Shown: piece by piece, positions 9,029-18,054 of the stretch | Layout: each line of letters opens with the position of its first letter | Numbering within the stretch: position 1 is the first letter of the stretch | NCBI RefSeq assembly: GCF_010730575.1 | Contig: NZ_AP022614.1 | Span: 1,426,001-1,490,000 of the forward strand | DNA: 64,000 nt | Origin: Mycobacterium parmense | GTDB lineage: Bacteria > Actinomycetota > Actinomycetes > Mycobacteriales > Mycobacteriaceae | Direction: 5' to 3' | Notes under the pieces: model-generated | The model's database searches: none | Seen by the model: the letters and a program-made list of their open reading frames with translations, nothing else | What the model was told of the DNA's origin: nothing | Program-made: the position numbers and the translations under genes

Positions 9029-11032
9029 ACGTGGATGAGTGACTCCGCGTTCGACAACTCCGCAACCCAGGGTGTGGCGGAGGTCAACCCGTTGCTCGGG
9101 CTGCCGTTCGATGATCCCGACGACGTCATTCGAGAGGCGGTGGCCGAAGCGAGCGTTCCTGCCCTGTTGATGTCGATGGTGCACATGACCGGTGACATGG
9201 GTCTGCTGGACGAGCTGCCCGGCCCGTTGCTGCTCGTCGCCATGGACCTGCAGGGCGCGATGAGCGAGCCGGACAAGCAGAAGGTGCGCGACCGCGCGGT
9301 GGAGGTGATCCGCGACTACCGGGACCGGGGATGCCCGCCGCCGTTCATGCCGGACCGCGGGCAGATGCGGGTGATGCTCGACGTCATGTCGGCGGGCACC
9401 GTCACCGAGGAGTTGGTCGATTACGTCGCCGCGGATCTCCGTTTCAGCGACGCCGACCAGTGCGGACCGGCGCTGGCGTCGACGCCTGAGCAGCGCGGTG
9501 CTTTCCCGGTGGTCGTCATCGGGTGCGGCGAGGCCGGCCTGTTGGCGGGAATCAAGCTGAAAGAGGCCGGCGTGCCGTTCACGATCGTGGAGAAGCAGTC
9601 GGCGGTGGGCGGTACGTGGCTGGCCAACCGCTACCCGGGTTGCCGGGTCGACATCGCCAATCAGTACTACGCCTACTCGTTCGAACCCACCGACCACTGG
9701 ACGCATTACTACTCCGAGCAGCCCGAGATCCTGGGCTATCTGCAGGGCGTCGCCGCCAAGCATGACATCCTCCCCCACGTCCGTTTCGACACCGCGGTGA
9801 CCGGCGCAACGTGGGAGGAACAATCGGCGACCTGGCGCGTGACGATCCGGGGCGAAGACCGGCGGACCGGGGTGCTGACCGCGCGGGCCGTGATCTGCGC
9901 GGTCGGTCAGTTCAGCAACCCGGTGATTCCCGACATCAAGGGCGCCAACAGCTTTCGCGGGCCGTCCTTTCACACGGCGGACTGGCGCGCTGACGTCGAC
10001 CTGACCGGGAAGCGAGTCGCGGTCATCGGCGCCGGCGCCAGCGGATTCCAGCTGGTGCCCGCCATCGCGGACTCGACCCGGCGGGTCGACGTGTACCAGC
10101 GCACTCCGCAGTGGATGGCGCCCAATCCGCTTTACCACGCGGCCATTCCGGACGGGGCCAGGTGGGCGATCCGCCACCTGCCGTACTACGGGCGGTGGTT
10201 GCGGTTCGTGTCGTGGTGGCCGATAGCCGACGCGCTCGACGAACAGGTGAGGATCGACCCCGAATGGGACGACGGCGGCCTGTCCTGCAACGAGTCGAAC
10301 CGCGCGATCCGCGAGATGTTCATCGCGTGGATGCGCGTCTTCTGCGCGGACGAGCAGCTCCTGGCCAAGGTCACACCGAATTACCCGCCGATGGGCAAAC
10401 GGACGTTGCAGGACAACGGAACCTGGCTGATGACCCTGCAGCGCGAGGACGTGGAGTTGATCACCGAGCGCATTGCGGAGGTCACCTCCGACGGTGTCGT
10501 CACCGTCGACGGTGTGCATCGTCACGCCGATGTCCTGGTGTGGGCCACGGGGTTTGACGTCAACCACCAACTGGGCCCGGTCAACGTGCGGGGGGTCGAC
10601 GGAATCGAGCTGAACGCCGCCTGGGGCGATTCCGCGTACGCCTATCTGGGCATCACCGTGCCGGGGTTCCCGAACTTCTTCTGCATGTACGGGCCGGGAA
10701 CCAACGCGGTCAACGGAGCCAGCATCATCTACAACTCGGAGTGCCAGATGCGCTACATCATGGGGTGCATCGACATGGTGCTGGCGGGTGGTTTCGGCTC
10801 GGTCATGCCACGGGCGGAGGTCTGCGACGACTACAACCGCCGCAGCCGGGAGCGGCTGAGCCAGATGGTGTACAGCCATCCCGCGGTCACCAGCAGCTAC
10901 TACAGGAACGCTTCGGGCGGGCTGCCCACGTTGTACGGGTTTCGCATCTTCGATTATTGGCGGTGGACCAACCGCCCGAACCCCGACGATTACGAACTGC
11001 GGCCGGCGGCGGGTCCGTTCGGAAACGCTTGA
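9020..11032 (+). CDS. Baeyer-Villiger flavin monooxygenase (HAPMO-like)
   Basis: FAD- and NADPH-dependent monooxygenase of 670 residues that would insert oxygen next to a ketone to give an ester. After a helical N-terminal extension of about 160 residues, as in 4-hydroxyacetophenone monooxygenase, come the FAD Rossmann motif (VIGCGEAGLLAG), the BVMO fingerprint FRGPSFHTADW, the NADPH Rossmann motif (VIGAGASGFQ) and the ATGFD segment. The start is either ATG 9020 (MYGTWMSD...) or ATG 9035 (MSDSAFDN...). The first lies inside the candidate operator and would imply a leaderless or nearly leaderless mRNA. A neighbouring alpha/beta hydrolase could cleave the ester product; this pairing is inference. 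Confidence 0.92.
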   Translation: MYGTWMSDSAFDNSATQGVAEVNPLLGLPFDDPDDVIREAVAEASVPALLMSMVHMTGDMGLLDELPGPLLLVAMDLQGAMSEPDKQKVRDRAVEVIRDYRDRGCPPPFMPDRGQMRVMLDVMSAGTVTEELVDYVAADLRFSDADQCGPALASTPEQRGAFPVVVIGCGEAGLLAGIKLKEAGVPFTIVEKQSAVGGTWLANRYPGCRVDIANQYYAYSFEPTDHWTHYYSEQPEILGYLQGVAAKHDILPHVRFDTAVTGATWEEQSATWRVTIRGEDRRTGVLTARAVICAVGQFSNPVIPDIKGANSFRGPSFHTADWRADVDLTGKRVAVIGAGASGFQLVPAIADSTRRVDVYQRTPQWMAPNPLYHAAIPDGARWAIRHLPYYGRWLRFVSWWPIADALDEQVRIDPEWDDGGLSCNESNRAIREMFIAWMRVFCADEQLLAKVTPNYPPMGKRTLQDNGTWLMTLQREDVELITERIAEVTSDGVVTVDGVHRHADVLVWATGFDVNHQLGPVNVRGVDGIELNAAWGDSAYAYLGITVPGFPNFFCMYGPGTNAVNGASIIYNSECQMRYIMGCIDMVLAGGFGSVMPRAEVCDDYNRRSRERLSQMVYSHPAVTSSYYRNASGGLPTLYGFRIFDYWRWTNRPNPDDYELRPAAGPFGNA

Positions 11033-11041
11033 GGCGAACCG

Positions 11042-11956
11042 TCAGTCGATCTTCAGGTACTCGAGGACGGCCGCGCCCACCGCCGCCGGCTCGTCGATCT
11101 GCAGAAAGTGCCCGGCCCCCGCAAGGGTGCGGACGCGGCTGCCCGGGGGCAGCGCGTCGATGACCCCGTCGAGATACCCGACCTGCACCGCTCCGTCCTG
11201 CTCGCCGAGTAGCACGAGTAGCGGAGCGCGGGGCAGCTTGAACCGGAACCGCTGCAGCCCTGCGTATTGCGGTGCCGAAGCGGTGAACCGGACCATCGAC
11301 CGGTAGTACGCCACCGCCGCCCTGCGGTGTGCGAGGGTGGGCAGAGCGGCCAGCGCGGTCGCCACGCCGTCGCGGACGTCGGCCCCCGGTGGGGACCAGT
11401 CCTTCCACAGTCGTGGGATCACCCGCCGCAGCACTCGTTCCGGTAGCAACGGTATCTGGAAGAACAGGACGTACCAGCTCCTGCGCAGCTGAACCGCCAC
11501 CATCCGCAGATTCTGCGCCACGCCCCGCCGCGAATTGTCGATCGCGCGGATCGGCGGAACCGCCATCGCGATGTGTGTGCCGAACGGCGAACCGCCGAAG
11601 GCGGCCAGACCGTGGGCGGCGAAGGCGCCCCAGTCGTGTCCGATCAGCACGGCGTCGGCGGACCCCCCGAGATGGGCGTGCAGATCGACGAGGTCGCTCA
11701 TCAGCGCGCCCAGATGATAGTCGCCGTCCGGGGCCGGGCCGGTGGGCGCATAACCCCGCATGAACGGCGCCACAACGCGAAATCCCCTGGCAGCCAACAT
11801 AGGTGCGATATAGCGCCAGCTGTGCGCGCTGTCGGGGAAGCCGTGGACGCACAGCGCCAGCCGGCCGTCTCGTGGTCCCCAGGCCAGGGCCGTCATCCGC
11901 AGTCGCGGGAGGTCGAGTTGGATCGCAGCCGGTTGGGTAACGTCTTGACCATACAT
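11042..11956 (-). CDS. Alpha/beta hydrolase, epoxide-hydrolase-like
   Basis: Alpha/beta-fold hydrolase of 304 residues. The oxyanion-hole HGFP motif is in CVHGFPDSAHSW, the nucleophile elbow is GHDWGA with Asp as nucleophile (typical of epoxide hydrolases and haloalkane dehalogenases), and a C-terminal GAGHFLQIDEP supplies the catalytic His. ATG at 11956, where the first codons ATG TAT GGT coincide with the candidate operator shared with the monooxygenase gene. It converges with the monooxygenase (9-bp gap) and diverges from the amidohydrolase. It may hydrolyse an ester or epoxide produced by its neighbours; the exact reaction cannot be read from sequence. Confidence 0.88.
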   Translation of the reverse strand: MYGQDVTQPAAIQLDLPRLRMTALAWGPRDGRLALCVHGFPDSAHSWRYIAPMLAARGFRVVAPFMRGYAPTGPAPDGDYHLGALMSDLVDLHAHLGGSADAVLIGHDWGAFAAHGLAAFGGSPFGTHIAMAVPPIRAIDNSRRGVAQNLRMVAVQLRRSWYVLFFQIPLLPERVLRRVIPRLWKDWSPPGADVRDGVATALAALPTLAHRRAAVAYYRSMVRFTASAPQYAGLQRFRFKLPRAPLLVLLGEQDGAVQVGYLDGVIDALPPGSRVRTLAGAGHFLQIDEPAAVGAAVLEYLKID

Positions 11957-11982
11957 TAATGCGCAAGTGTACTGTAATGGTC
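11947..11982. promoter_or_regulatory. Second candidate TetR operator, divergent promoter
   Basis: GACCAT (11947-11952) and ATGGTC (11977-11982) form a 6-bp inverted repeat 24 bp apart in the 53-bp space between divergent alpha/beta hydrolase and amidohydrolase genes. On the minus strand 11961-11948 reads CATTAATGTATGGT, identical at 13 of 14 positions to the site before the monooxygenase. The amidohydrolase RBS (AAGGAG, 11995-12000) lies just downstream. Confidence 0.55.
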
Positions 11983-12009
11983 GCGACGGGTGACAAGGAG
12001 TTCGTTCCG

Positions 12010-13785
12010 ATGAGTTTCGACGTGGTGATCAAGAACGGCCGGTACTTCGACGGGACGGGTGGCCCGTCGGCGGTGAGAAACGTCGGCATCCGCGGCGGCC
12101 ACGTCGCGGCGGTCACCGAGGAACCGATCGAGGGTGCCGAGGAGATCGATGCGTCCGGTCAGTGGGTGCTGCCCGGTTTGATCGACATCCACACCCACTA
12201 CGACATCGAGCTCCTCGATGCCCCGGGCCTGGCGGAATCGCTGCGGCACGGCGTCACCACCATCGTCGTCGGATCGTGCTCGATCTCGACCGTGCACGTC
12301 GACGGCGTCGACGCGGGCGACCTGTTCGGCCGTGTCGAGGCGATCCCGCGCGATCATGTCATCGCGACGATCGAGCGCCACAAGGACTGGTCCAATGCCG
12401 AGGAGTACGTCCGCGCCGTCGAGGCCCGTCCGCTCGGACCGAACGTGACCGCGTTCATCGGCCACTCCGACATGCGCACCGCCGTCATGGGACTGGATCG
12501 CGCAACCACCAAGCGCGACCAACCGACAAGGAGCGAGCTTGCTCGGATGGAGCGCTGGCTCGTCGAGGCACTCGACGCGGGCTTCATCGGCCTGTCGTCC
12601 CAACAACTGCTCTTCGACCGACTCGACGGCGACGTGTGTCGTTCCCGCACGCTGCCCTCCACCTACGTCAAGCGGCGGGAGATGCGCCGGCTCACCCGGC
12701 TGGTGCGAAGGCGGGGCCGCGTATTGCAGAGCGGGCCCGACATCCAGCACCCCGGGAGGGTTGCGGCGCAGCTCGCGAGATCTATCGGAGGGTTGCGCCG
12801 CCCGCTGAAAATGAGTCTCCTGGCGGCGGCCGACGCCAAATCCAATCCGATCGGGTACCTGATCTTGAGTAGCGCGGCCCGCATCGTCAACAAGCTAGGC
12901 GGAGACTTCCGCTGGCAGCACCTGCCGGTGCCGTTCGAGGTCTACGGCGACGGCATCGACCTGGTGATCTTCGAGGAGCTGGGCGCCGGGGCCGCGGCGC
13001 TGCACCTGCGCGATGAGGTCGAACGCAACGAGTTGATGCGAGACGAGCAGTACCGCCGCCGGTTCCGCAGGGAGTACGACAACAGGTTCGCCATCGGGGC
13101 CTGGCACCGCGACTTCTTCGACGCCGACATCGTTTCGTGCCCGGACCCGTCGGTGATCGGCAAGACGTTCGGCCAGATCGGGCTCGACCGCGGGCTGCAC
13201 CCCGTCGACGCATTCTTAGACCTGGTTCTCGAGCACGGCCGCGCGCTGCGGTGGCGCACCGTCATCTCCAACCATCGGCCCAAGGTGCTCAAGAGGCTGG
13301 CCGTCGACCCCGGCGTTCAGGTCGGCTTCTCCGACGCCGGCGCGCACCTGCGCAACATGGCCTTCTACAACAGCGGGTTATGCCTGCTGCGCCACGTCCA
13401 CCAGAGCGCCGCGGCCGGTGCCGAGTTCATGACGGTCGAGCACGCCGTGCATCGTTTGACGGGCGAGTTGGCCGACTGGTATTCCCTGGACGCGGGTCAT
13501 CTGCGCGTCGGTGACCGGGCGGACGTCGCGGTGATCGATCCCGCGCACCTGGACGAGTCGTTGAGTGCCTACGCCGAGGAATGTGTCGAGCACTATGGCG
13601 GACTGAGCCGCATGGTCAACCGCAACGACGACACGGTGACGGCCGTTCTTGTCGGCGGCCGGACGGTCTTCCGCAACGGGCTACCCACCGATCTGGTCGG
13701 AACAGTGCGGACGGGCAGCTTCCTGCGTGCCGGGAGGAAGATCGCGGCGCCGCCGGTCGCGTCGATGGCGGCTTCCGGCGGATGA
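12010..13785 (+). CDS. N-acyl-D-amino-acid deacylase-like amidohydrolase
   Basis: Metal-dependent amidohydrolase of 591 residues in the D-aminoacylase/dihydroorotase-like superfamily. It begins with the N-terminal beta domain (FDVVIKNGRYFDGTGG), then the metal-binding DIHTHYD motif at about residues 60-66, a TIM-barrel core with GHSDMR, and a late SDAGAHLRN that carries the catalytic Asp, followed by the C-terminal beta domain (GDRADVAVIDPAHLD). The natural substrate may be an N-acyl amino acid, another amide or a cyclic imide. The ATG at 12010 has AAGGAG 9 bp upstream. It is divergent from the alpha/beta hydrolase and shares its candidate operator. Confidence 0.88.
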   Translation: MSFDVVIKNGRYFDGTGGPSAVRNVGIRGGHVAAVTEEPIEGAEEIDASGQWVLPGLIDIHTHYDIELLDAPGLAESLRHGVTTIVVGSCSISTVHVDGVDAGDLFGRVEAIPRDHVIATIERHKDWSNAEEYVRAVEARPLGPNVTAFIGHSDMRTAVMGLDRATTKRDQPTRSELARMERWLVEALDAGFIGLSSQQLLFDRLDGDVCRSRTLPSTYVKRREMRRLTRLVRRRGRVLQSGPDIQHPGRVAAQLARSIGGLRRPLKMSLLAAADAKSNPIGYLILSSAARIVNKLGGDFRWQHLPVPFEVYGDGIDLVIFEELGAGAAALHLRDEVERNELMRDEQYRRRFRREYDNRFAIGAWHRDFFDADIVSCPDPSVIGKTFGQIGLDRGLHPVDAFLDLVLEHGRALRWRTVISNHRPKVLKRLAVDPGVQVGFSDAGAHLRNMAFYNSGLCLLRHVHQSAAAGAEFMTVEHAVHRLTGELADWYSLDAGHLRVGDRADVAVIDPAHLDESLSAYAEECVEHYGGLSRMVNRNDDTVTAVLVGGRTVFRNGLPTDLVGTVRTGSFLRAGRKIAAPPVASMAASGG

Positions 13786-13809
13786 TTGCCGGGCGAAGCC
13801 ATCGTCTAC

Positions 13810-14055
13810 ATGACGTACGGAGCGCCGAATCCGATCACGACGGACGAGGAACGTGAGTGGTACCGCTTGTCGATGGACGTGGTGTGCAATGTGTTGTGCA
13901 ATCAGGACTTTCCCATGGCTCAGGCCTGCCAGCGGGGGCTGGAGGCCGGCGTCACCGAGGTCGTGTTCGGTCGCAACGAGCCGGCGCTGCACCACCTCGC
14001 CGCGGCCCGGGCGCAGGCGCTGGGCGATGGCGCGAAAGTCGCGGGGGTGTCCTGA
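13810..14055 (+). pseudogene. Remnant of a Rieske dioxygenase alpha subunit C-terminus
   Basis: Short reading frame (81 residues from ATG 13810; a TTG at 13786, directly after the amidohydrolase stop, would add 8). Its sequence, with DFPMAQACQRGLEAGV and EVVFGRNEPALHHL, resembles the extreme C-terminus of aromatic-ring-hydroxylating dioxygenase alpha subunits, where an iron-domain helix is followed by a FGRNE-L-x-H segment. The Rieske and mononuclear iron domains are missing, so it is probably a decayed or recombined fragment. It could instead be a small functional protein. It belongs to the same catabolic block. Confidence 0.5.
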
Positions 14056-14225
14056 GCGCGATGGGATCCCTGAAAGCCGACTCGTCCCGATGAGAGTTGT
14101 GTCCACGAAGGCCGGCATGGGCCGGTAGCGCGTGTCGCGGCCCGGCGCGAAAAAACTTGTGTCACAGTGGTTTCAGAAGTCACACGACCGGAAGTTCTGT
14201 CGGTGGTGGTGGCTAGGTTGACGGT

Positions 14226-15617
14226 ATGACTGCGGGCGGGATCGACGATCGGGACGCGATCACCGCAGCCTTCGACGCGCTGGATGCCGCGCTCGACGGG
14301 GTGGTGGGGTTGGGGTTCGACGCGCTGACCACCCCCGAGTGCCTGGCGTTGTTGGCGCGCTGCGAGAAGGTCCGCCGACGGCTGCCGGTGCCCGAGCATC
14401 AGCTCGTCAACACCCTGGCCCGCCAGGCCAGCACGCAAGAGCTGGGCGCCAAACTGTCCCACGCGATCGCCGAGCGGACGCTGACCAGCCGCGCCGATGC
14501 CGCCCGCCGCATCCGCGACGCCGCCGTCCTGGGACCCCGACGCGGCCTGACCGGCGAGCCGCTGCCGCCCGTGCTGGCCCACACCGCCGCCGCGCAGCGC
14601 GACGGGCGCCTCGGTGCCGAGCACGTCGCGGTCATCCGCCGCTTCTGCCAGCAGTTGCCGGCCTGGGTCGACCAACCCACCCGTGATCGCGCCGAGGCCG
14701 ACTTGGCGCGCAAGGGCGCACAGTTTCGTCCCGAACAACTGGCCGGCCTGGCCGACAAGCTGGCCGACTGCCTCAACCCCGACGGCAACTACAGCGATGT
14801 CGACCGGGCGCGGCGCCGCGGGCTGATCCTGGGCAAGCAGCAACCCGACGGCATGTCGGCGCTGCGTGGCTGGCTGACTCCCGAGGCCCGCGCCACGCTG
14901 GAGGCGGTGTGGGCCAAGCTCGCCGCCCCCGGAATGTGCAACCCGCTCGACGACAAGCCCTGCGTGGACGGCGCGGCCTCACAACAGGCCATCGACCGAG
15001 ACGGCCGCTCGGCCGGCCAACGTCAGCACGACGCACTGCTGGCCGCCCTGCGCGCCCTGCTCGCCTCCGGCGAACTTGGCAAGCACAACGGATTACCGGC
15101 CTGCATCATCGTCACCACCACCCTGGCCGAACTCGAAACCGCCGCCGGGCGCGGCCTCACCGGCGGCGGCTCTTGGCTGCCAATGAGCGACGTCATCCGC
15201 CTGGCCCGCCATGCCCATCACTACCTGGCCATCTTCGACCGGGGCAAAGCCCTGGCGCTGTACCACACCAAACGCCTGGCCACCCCCGCCCAGCGAATCG
15301 TGCTCTACGGCAAGGATCGCGGCTGCACCGCGCCCGGCTGCACCGCCGGCGGCTACTACTGCGAAGTCCACCACGTAATCCCCTACGCGGAGCGCCGCAC
15401 CACCGACATCAACCAACTCACCTTCGCCTGCGGACCCCAGCACGGCATCGTCCAACCCGGCGGCTGGCGCACCCGCAAAAACCGCGACGGGGACACCGAA
15501 TGGATTCCACCGCCCCATCTCGACCATGGTCAACCGCGGACCAACACGTTCCACCACCCGGAGAAGCTGCTGCGCGACGAAGACGACGAAGAGGACGAAA
15601 ATCCAGGCGCGGCATAG
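14226..15617 (+). CDS. DUF222/HNH endonuclease, 13E12 repeat family
   Basis: Protein of 463 residues of the mycobacterial 13E12 family. A long helical N-terminal DUF222 region (about 10-300) is followed by a C-terminal HNH nuclease domain with the zinc-binding-like C-x4-C start (CTAPGC), the catalytic [10 protein letters not shown] and a later [10 protein letters not shown]. The C-terminus is very acidic ([12 protein letters not shown]). Family members are multi-copy and recombine, so this gene may be a local mark of rearrangement between the catabolic block and the following operon. ATG at 14226; no good SD. Cellular role not established for the family. Confidence 0.9.
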   Translation: MTAGGIDDRDAITAAFDALDAALDGVVGLGFDALTTPECLALLARCEKVRRRLPVPEHQLVNTLARQASTQELGAKLSHAIAERTLTSRADAARRIRDAAVLGPRRGLTGEPLPPVLAHTAAAQRDGRLGAEHVAVIRRFCQQLPAWVDQPTRDRAEADLARKGAQFRPEQLAGLADKLADCLNPDGNYSDVDRARRRGLILGKQQPDGMSALRGWLTPEARATLEAVWAKLAAPGMCNPLDDKPCVDGAASQQAIDRDGRSAGQRQHDALLAALRALLASGELGKHNGLPACIIVTTTLAELETAAGRGLTGGGSWLPMSDVIRLARHAHHYLAIFDRGKALALYHTKRLATPAQRIVLYGKDRGCTAPGCTAGGYYCEVHHVIPYAERRTTDINQLTFACGPQHGIVQPGGWRTRKNRDGDTEWIPPPHLDHGQPRTNTFHHPEKLLRDEDDEEDENPGAA

Positions 15618-15634
15618 GTTGTCGCCGTCGTCCG

Positions 15635-16069
15635 TCAGCTTTCGGCGAGCCGCTTCAGGTTCTTCAGCGTCTGCGACAGGGTGCGGCCCACCTGCCGCAC
15701 GGCGACCCGGTCGGCGACGTAGCCGATCAGCCCGCCGGGCGCCTGGTACGACAGCCGGAAGATCACCTTCGTCCGTCCGCCGCCGGCGCCGCGCAGCCGA
15801 ATCCGCCCGCGCACGGTGACACCGGTGATGCCCACCCACGCCAGGTCGCGGCCCGCGTCGAACTCGACGACCTCGATCAGCCCGCCGACGGGCACCGAAC
15901 CGATCTTCCAGTGCACGGTGTAGCGGGCGCCGACTCCCGGGTCGGCGTCATTCGACGATTCCCACCGCTCGAGGTTGGTCATGAACGACGGGTAGCGGTC
16001 CGGGTCGCCGACGATCTTCCACACCGCGTCGCGGTCGGCGCCGATCACACAGCGGCGTTCGACGCGCAT
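15635..16069 (-). CDS. SRPBCC family protein
   Basis: Protein of 144 residues with the SRPBCC/polyketide-cyclase fold: the opening MRVERRCVIGADRDAVWKIV strand-helix pattern, a central sheet, and a C-terminal helix ending SQTLKNLKRLAES. Its ATG overlaps by one base the stop codon of the upstream acyltransferase (TGATG arrangement), so the two are probably translationally coupled. It is the last gene of a long minus-strand run starting at the MFS exporter. A lipid-handling role alongside the acyltransferase is inference. Confidence 0.82.
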   Translation of the reverse strand: MRVERRCVIGADRDAVWKIVGDPDRYPSFMTNLERWESSNDADPGVGARYTVHWKIGSVPVGGLIEVVEFDAGRDLAWVGITGVTVRGRIRLRGAGGGRTKVIFRLSYQAPGGLIGYVADRVAVRQVGRTLSQTLKNLKRLAES

Positions 16070-16902
16070 CAGCCGATCACCGGGAATCGGCGTTCGGCGG
16101 CCAGCCGGTCGACGCCGCCCTGCAGGCTGGCCATCACCTTGTCGTGCACCGCCCGGTCGTCACCGTCGACCTCGATCGGGTCCTGCACCTCGATCACGAT
16201 CTTCGACGGCAGCGGGATGTGCCCGGCCAGGTCGCCGACGTTGAGGCCCCACGGCAGCGCCAGCGATATCGGGATGCTCTTGAGGCGAAACAGCTTGTCC
16301 GCCATCAGCATCTTGGCCAGCCACTGCCCCCGGCTGAGGAACAGCGCGCTTTCCTGACCGCCGACGCTCGCGACCGGGACGATCGGCACGCCCGCGTCGC
16401 GCGCCAGCCGCACGTAGCCCTGCCGCCCGCCGAAGTCGACCTTGTGGCGTTCCCACGACGGCCGGCAGACCTCGTAGTCACCGCCCGGGTACACCAGCAA
16501 CGCCGCCCCGGAGTCCAGCGCCAGACGCGCGTTGTCGGGATTGGCGGCGACGGTGCCGAACTTGCGCAGCCAGCCCAGCGGCGGCGCCGAGACGACCAGA
16601 TTGTGTGCCAGCTGGTAGAACGGCCGCTCGACGCCGAAGTACGAGCAGAACGCCAGGGTGAACACGAACGTGTCGGGGGGAACGTTTCCGCCGCTGTGGT
16701 TGCCGACCAGCAACACCGGACCGTCCGGCGGGATGCGGTCCATCCCCCTGACGTCCGCCCTGAAGTACAGCGACGCCAGCAGCCAGGTCAGGGGCAGCTG
16801 GTCGCGAATGTAGTCGGGATCCCGCTGGTCGAGGTCGGCTTTGGGGACGCGCGACACGACCTGGCGGCGGGCCCAGTCGATGGCCTCGCCCGTGAGTCCC
16901 AT
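16069..16902 (-). CDS. Phospholipid/glycerol acyltransferase family protein
   Basis: Acyltransferase of 277 residues of the PlsC-like/LPLAT superfamily. Block I is NHSGGNVPPD, a variant of the NH-x4-D motif with longer spacing; block II-like sequence is FGTVAANPDNAR; block III is YPGGDYE; and a later GVPIVPVASVGGQE matches block IV. The acceptor and acyl donor are unknown. Its stop is shared with the start of the SRPBCC gene. It lies 15 bp after the FluG-like amidohydrolase gene in the same run. Confidence 0.85.
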   Translation of the reverse strand: MGLTGEAIDWARRQVVSRVPKADLDQRDPDYIRDQLPLTWLLASLYFRADVRGMDRIPPDGPVLLVGNHSGGNVPPDTFVFTLAFCSYFGVERPFYQLAHNLVVSAPPLGWLRKFGTVAANPDNARLALDSGAALLVYPGGDYEVCRPSWERHKVDFGGRQGYVRLARDAGVPIVPVASVGGQESALFLSRGQWLAKMLMADKLFRLKSIPISLALPWGLNVGDLAGHIPLPSKIVIEVQDPIEVDGDDRAVHDKVMASLQGGVDRLAAERRFPVIG

Positions 16903-16917
16903 GGCCCCGTCCTGTCC

Positions 16918-18048
16918 TCAGCGCCTCCCGCCGTCGAGGTCGTAGACGCGGGCGGCGTTGCCGTGTGCGATAAGGTCGACTACCCGAATTGCGTCGCTTT
17001 CACACCAGTCGCCGTCGTCGACGAAACCGCGCAGCACGCGATGAATTCCGTTCCGCCACAATGCCGCGCCGAGGAAGTGCAGTTCCGCGGGGCCGAAGCC
17101 GTCCGACGAGTAGAGCAGCTTGCCGAAGGGCGCCATCTCCAGCAACCGCGCGAGGAACGCCGGCGCGCGGGCGCCCAGGTAGTTCACGCTCAGCCCGCCG
17201 TCGACGAACACGTTGTCGAACGCCTGCGCCAAATACCCGGCCTCGCGCTCGTAGGGGTAGCAGTGCAGCAGCACGATCGGGGTTGGGGTCGGGGCGGCCG
17301 AGCAGAGCCGCAGGAAGTCGAGCAGCAGAAGCGGGTTAGCCTTGTGCAGATCGCAGTCCCGGTCGCCGAAGCCGACGTGGAACTGCAGCGGTTTGCGGAG
17401 CCGCAGCGCCTGGTGCAGGCCGAAACGTAGCAGAACCCGGTCGCGCAGCCGGGTGCCGCCGGCGTCGCGCCAACGACCGGCGGCCTCGGCGACCTCGCCC
17501 GGCGACGGCTCGCTCAGGTCGCCGTCGAAGCCGCCGCGGTAGGCCAGGATCGACTTGGTGCCGACGGCGGTGGCGGCGCGCCGGTGCAGGATCTCCTCGA
17601 AGGCCCGCGCGTAGTCACCCGGCGCCTGCGCGGCCTGCTCGGCCACCTGCTCGAGGCGGACGATCTCGTGCGCACGGTTGCCGGAGAACTCGGCCACCTC
17701 CGCGACGCTCGCGATGTCGCCGTCGATGCCGGTGTCCACCAGCCAGTCGGTCACCCCCGCGGCGGGCAGGAAGGCGCGTGCCAGCTCCGTTTCGCCGAAT
17801 TGCCCGCGGTGCTCCCAATATGCCTGCGGGTCGGCGTGTTTGGCCAGCCCCAGGACCGGTCCGCAGTGGGCGCGCACGGCGAAGCCGAGTTGGGAGTCGA
17901 ACCCCGCGTCCGCGACGGGGTCGGTGTTGGCCTCGTTGAGCGCATTCTCGAAGCGGCGCCGGTCCCCCGCCGCCAGCCAGCAGCCGTGCACGTGCTGGTC
18001 GATGAGGCCCACCTCCGCGATGTGCCGGGCCAGGAGCGTCTCGGTCAC
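16918..18048 (-). CDS. FluG-like amidohydrolase next to glnA3
   Basis: Metal-dependent amidohydrolase of 376 residues. The N-terminal metal motif is IDQHVHGCW (about 16-24), with later candidate ligands in LQFHVGFGDRD, VLLHCYPYE and the catalytic-Asp-like YSSDGFGPAE. The same domain forms the N-terminal half of fungal FluG, whose C-terminal half is a glutamine synthetase domain. Here the two halves are separate genes 6 bp apart, with glnA3 first. GTG start at 18048. Corresponds to Rv1879. It probably hydrolyses an amide product or precursor linked to the neighbouring gamma-glutamylation step; this is inference. Confidence 0.88.
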   Translation of the reverse strand: MTETLLARHIAEVGLIDQHVHGCWLAAGDRRRFENALNEANTDPVADAGFDSQLGFAVRAHCGPVLGLAKHADPQAYWEHRGQFGETELARAFLPAAGVTDWLVDTGIDGDIASVAEVAEFSGNRAHEIVRLEQVAEQAAQAPGDYARAFEEILHRRAATAVGTKSILAYRGGFDGDLSEPSPGEVAEAAGRWRDAGGTRLRDRVLLRFGLHQALRLRKPLQFHVGFGDRDCDLHKANPLLLLDFLRLCSAAPTPTPIVLLHCYPYEREAGYLAQAFDNVFVDGGLSVNYLGARAPAFLARLLEMAPFGKLLYSSDGFGPAELHFLGAALWRNGIHRVLRGFVDDGDWCESDAIRVVDLIAHGNAARVYDLDGGRR

Positions 18049-18054
18049 CGCGGC

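Noticed and set aside
14226..15617. Insertion sequence or transposase
   Set aside because: The DUF222/HNH gene belongs to the repetitive 13E12 family, but I see no terminal inverted repeats, target duplication or transposase motif.
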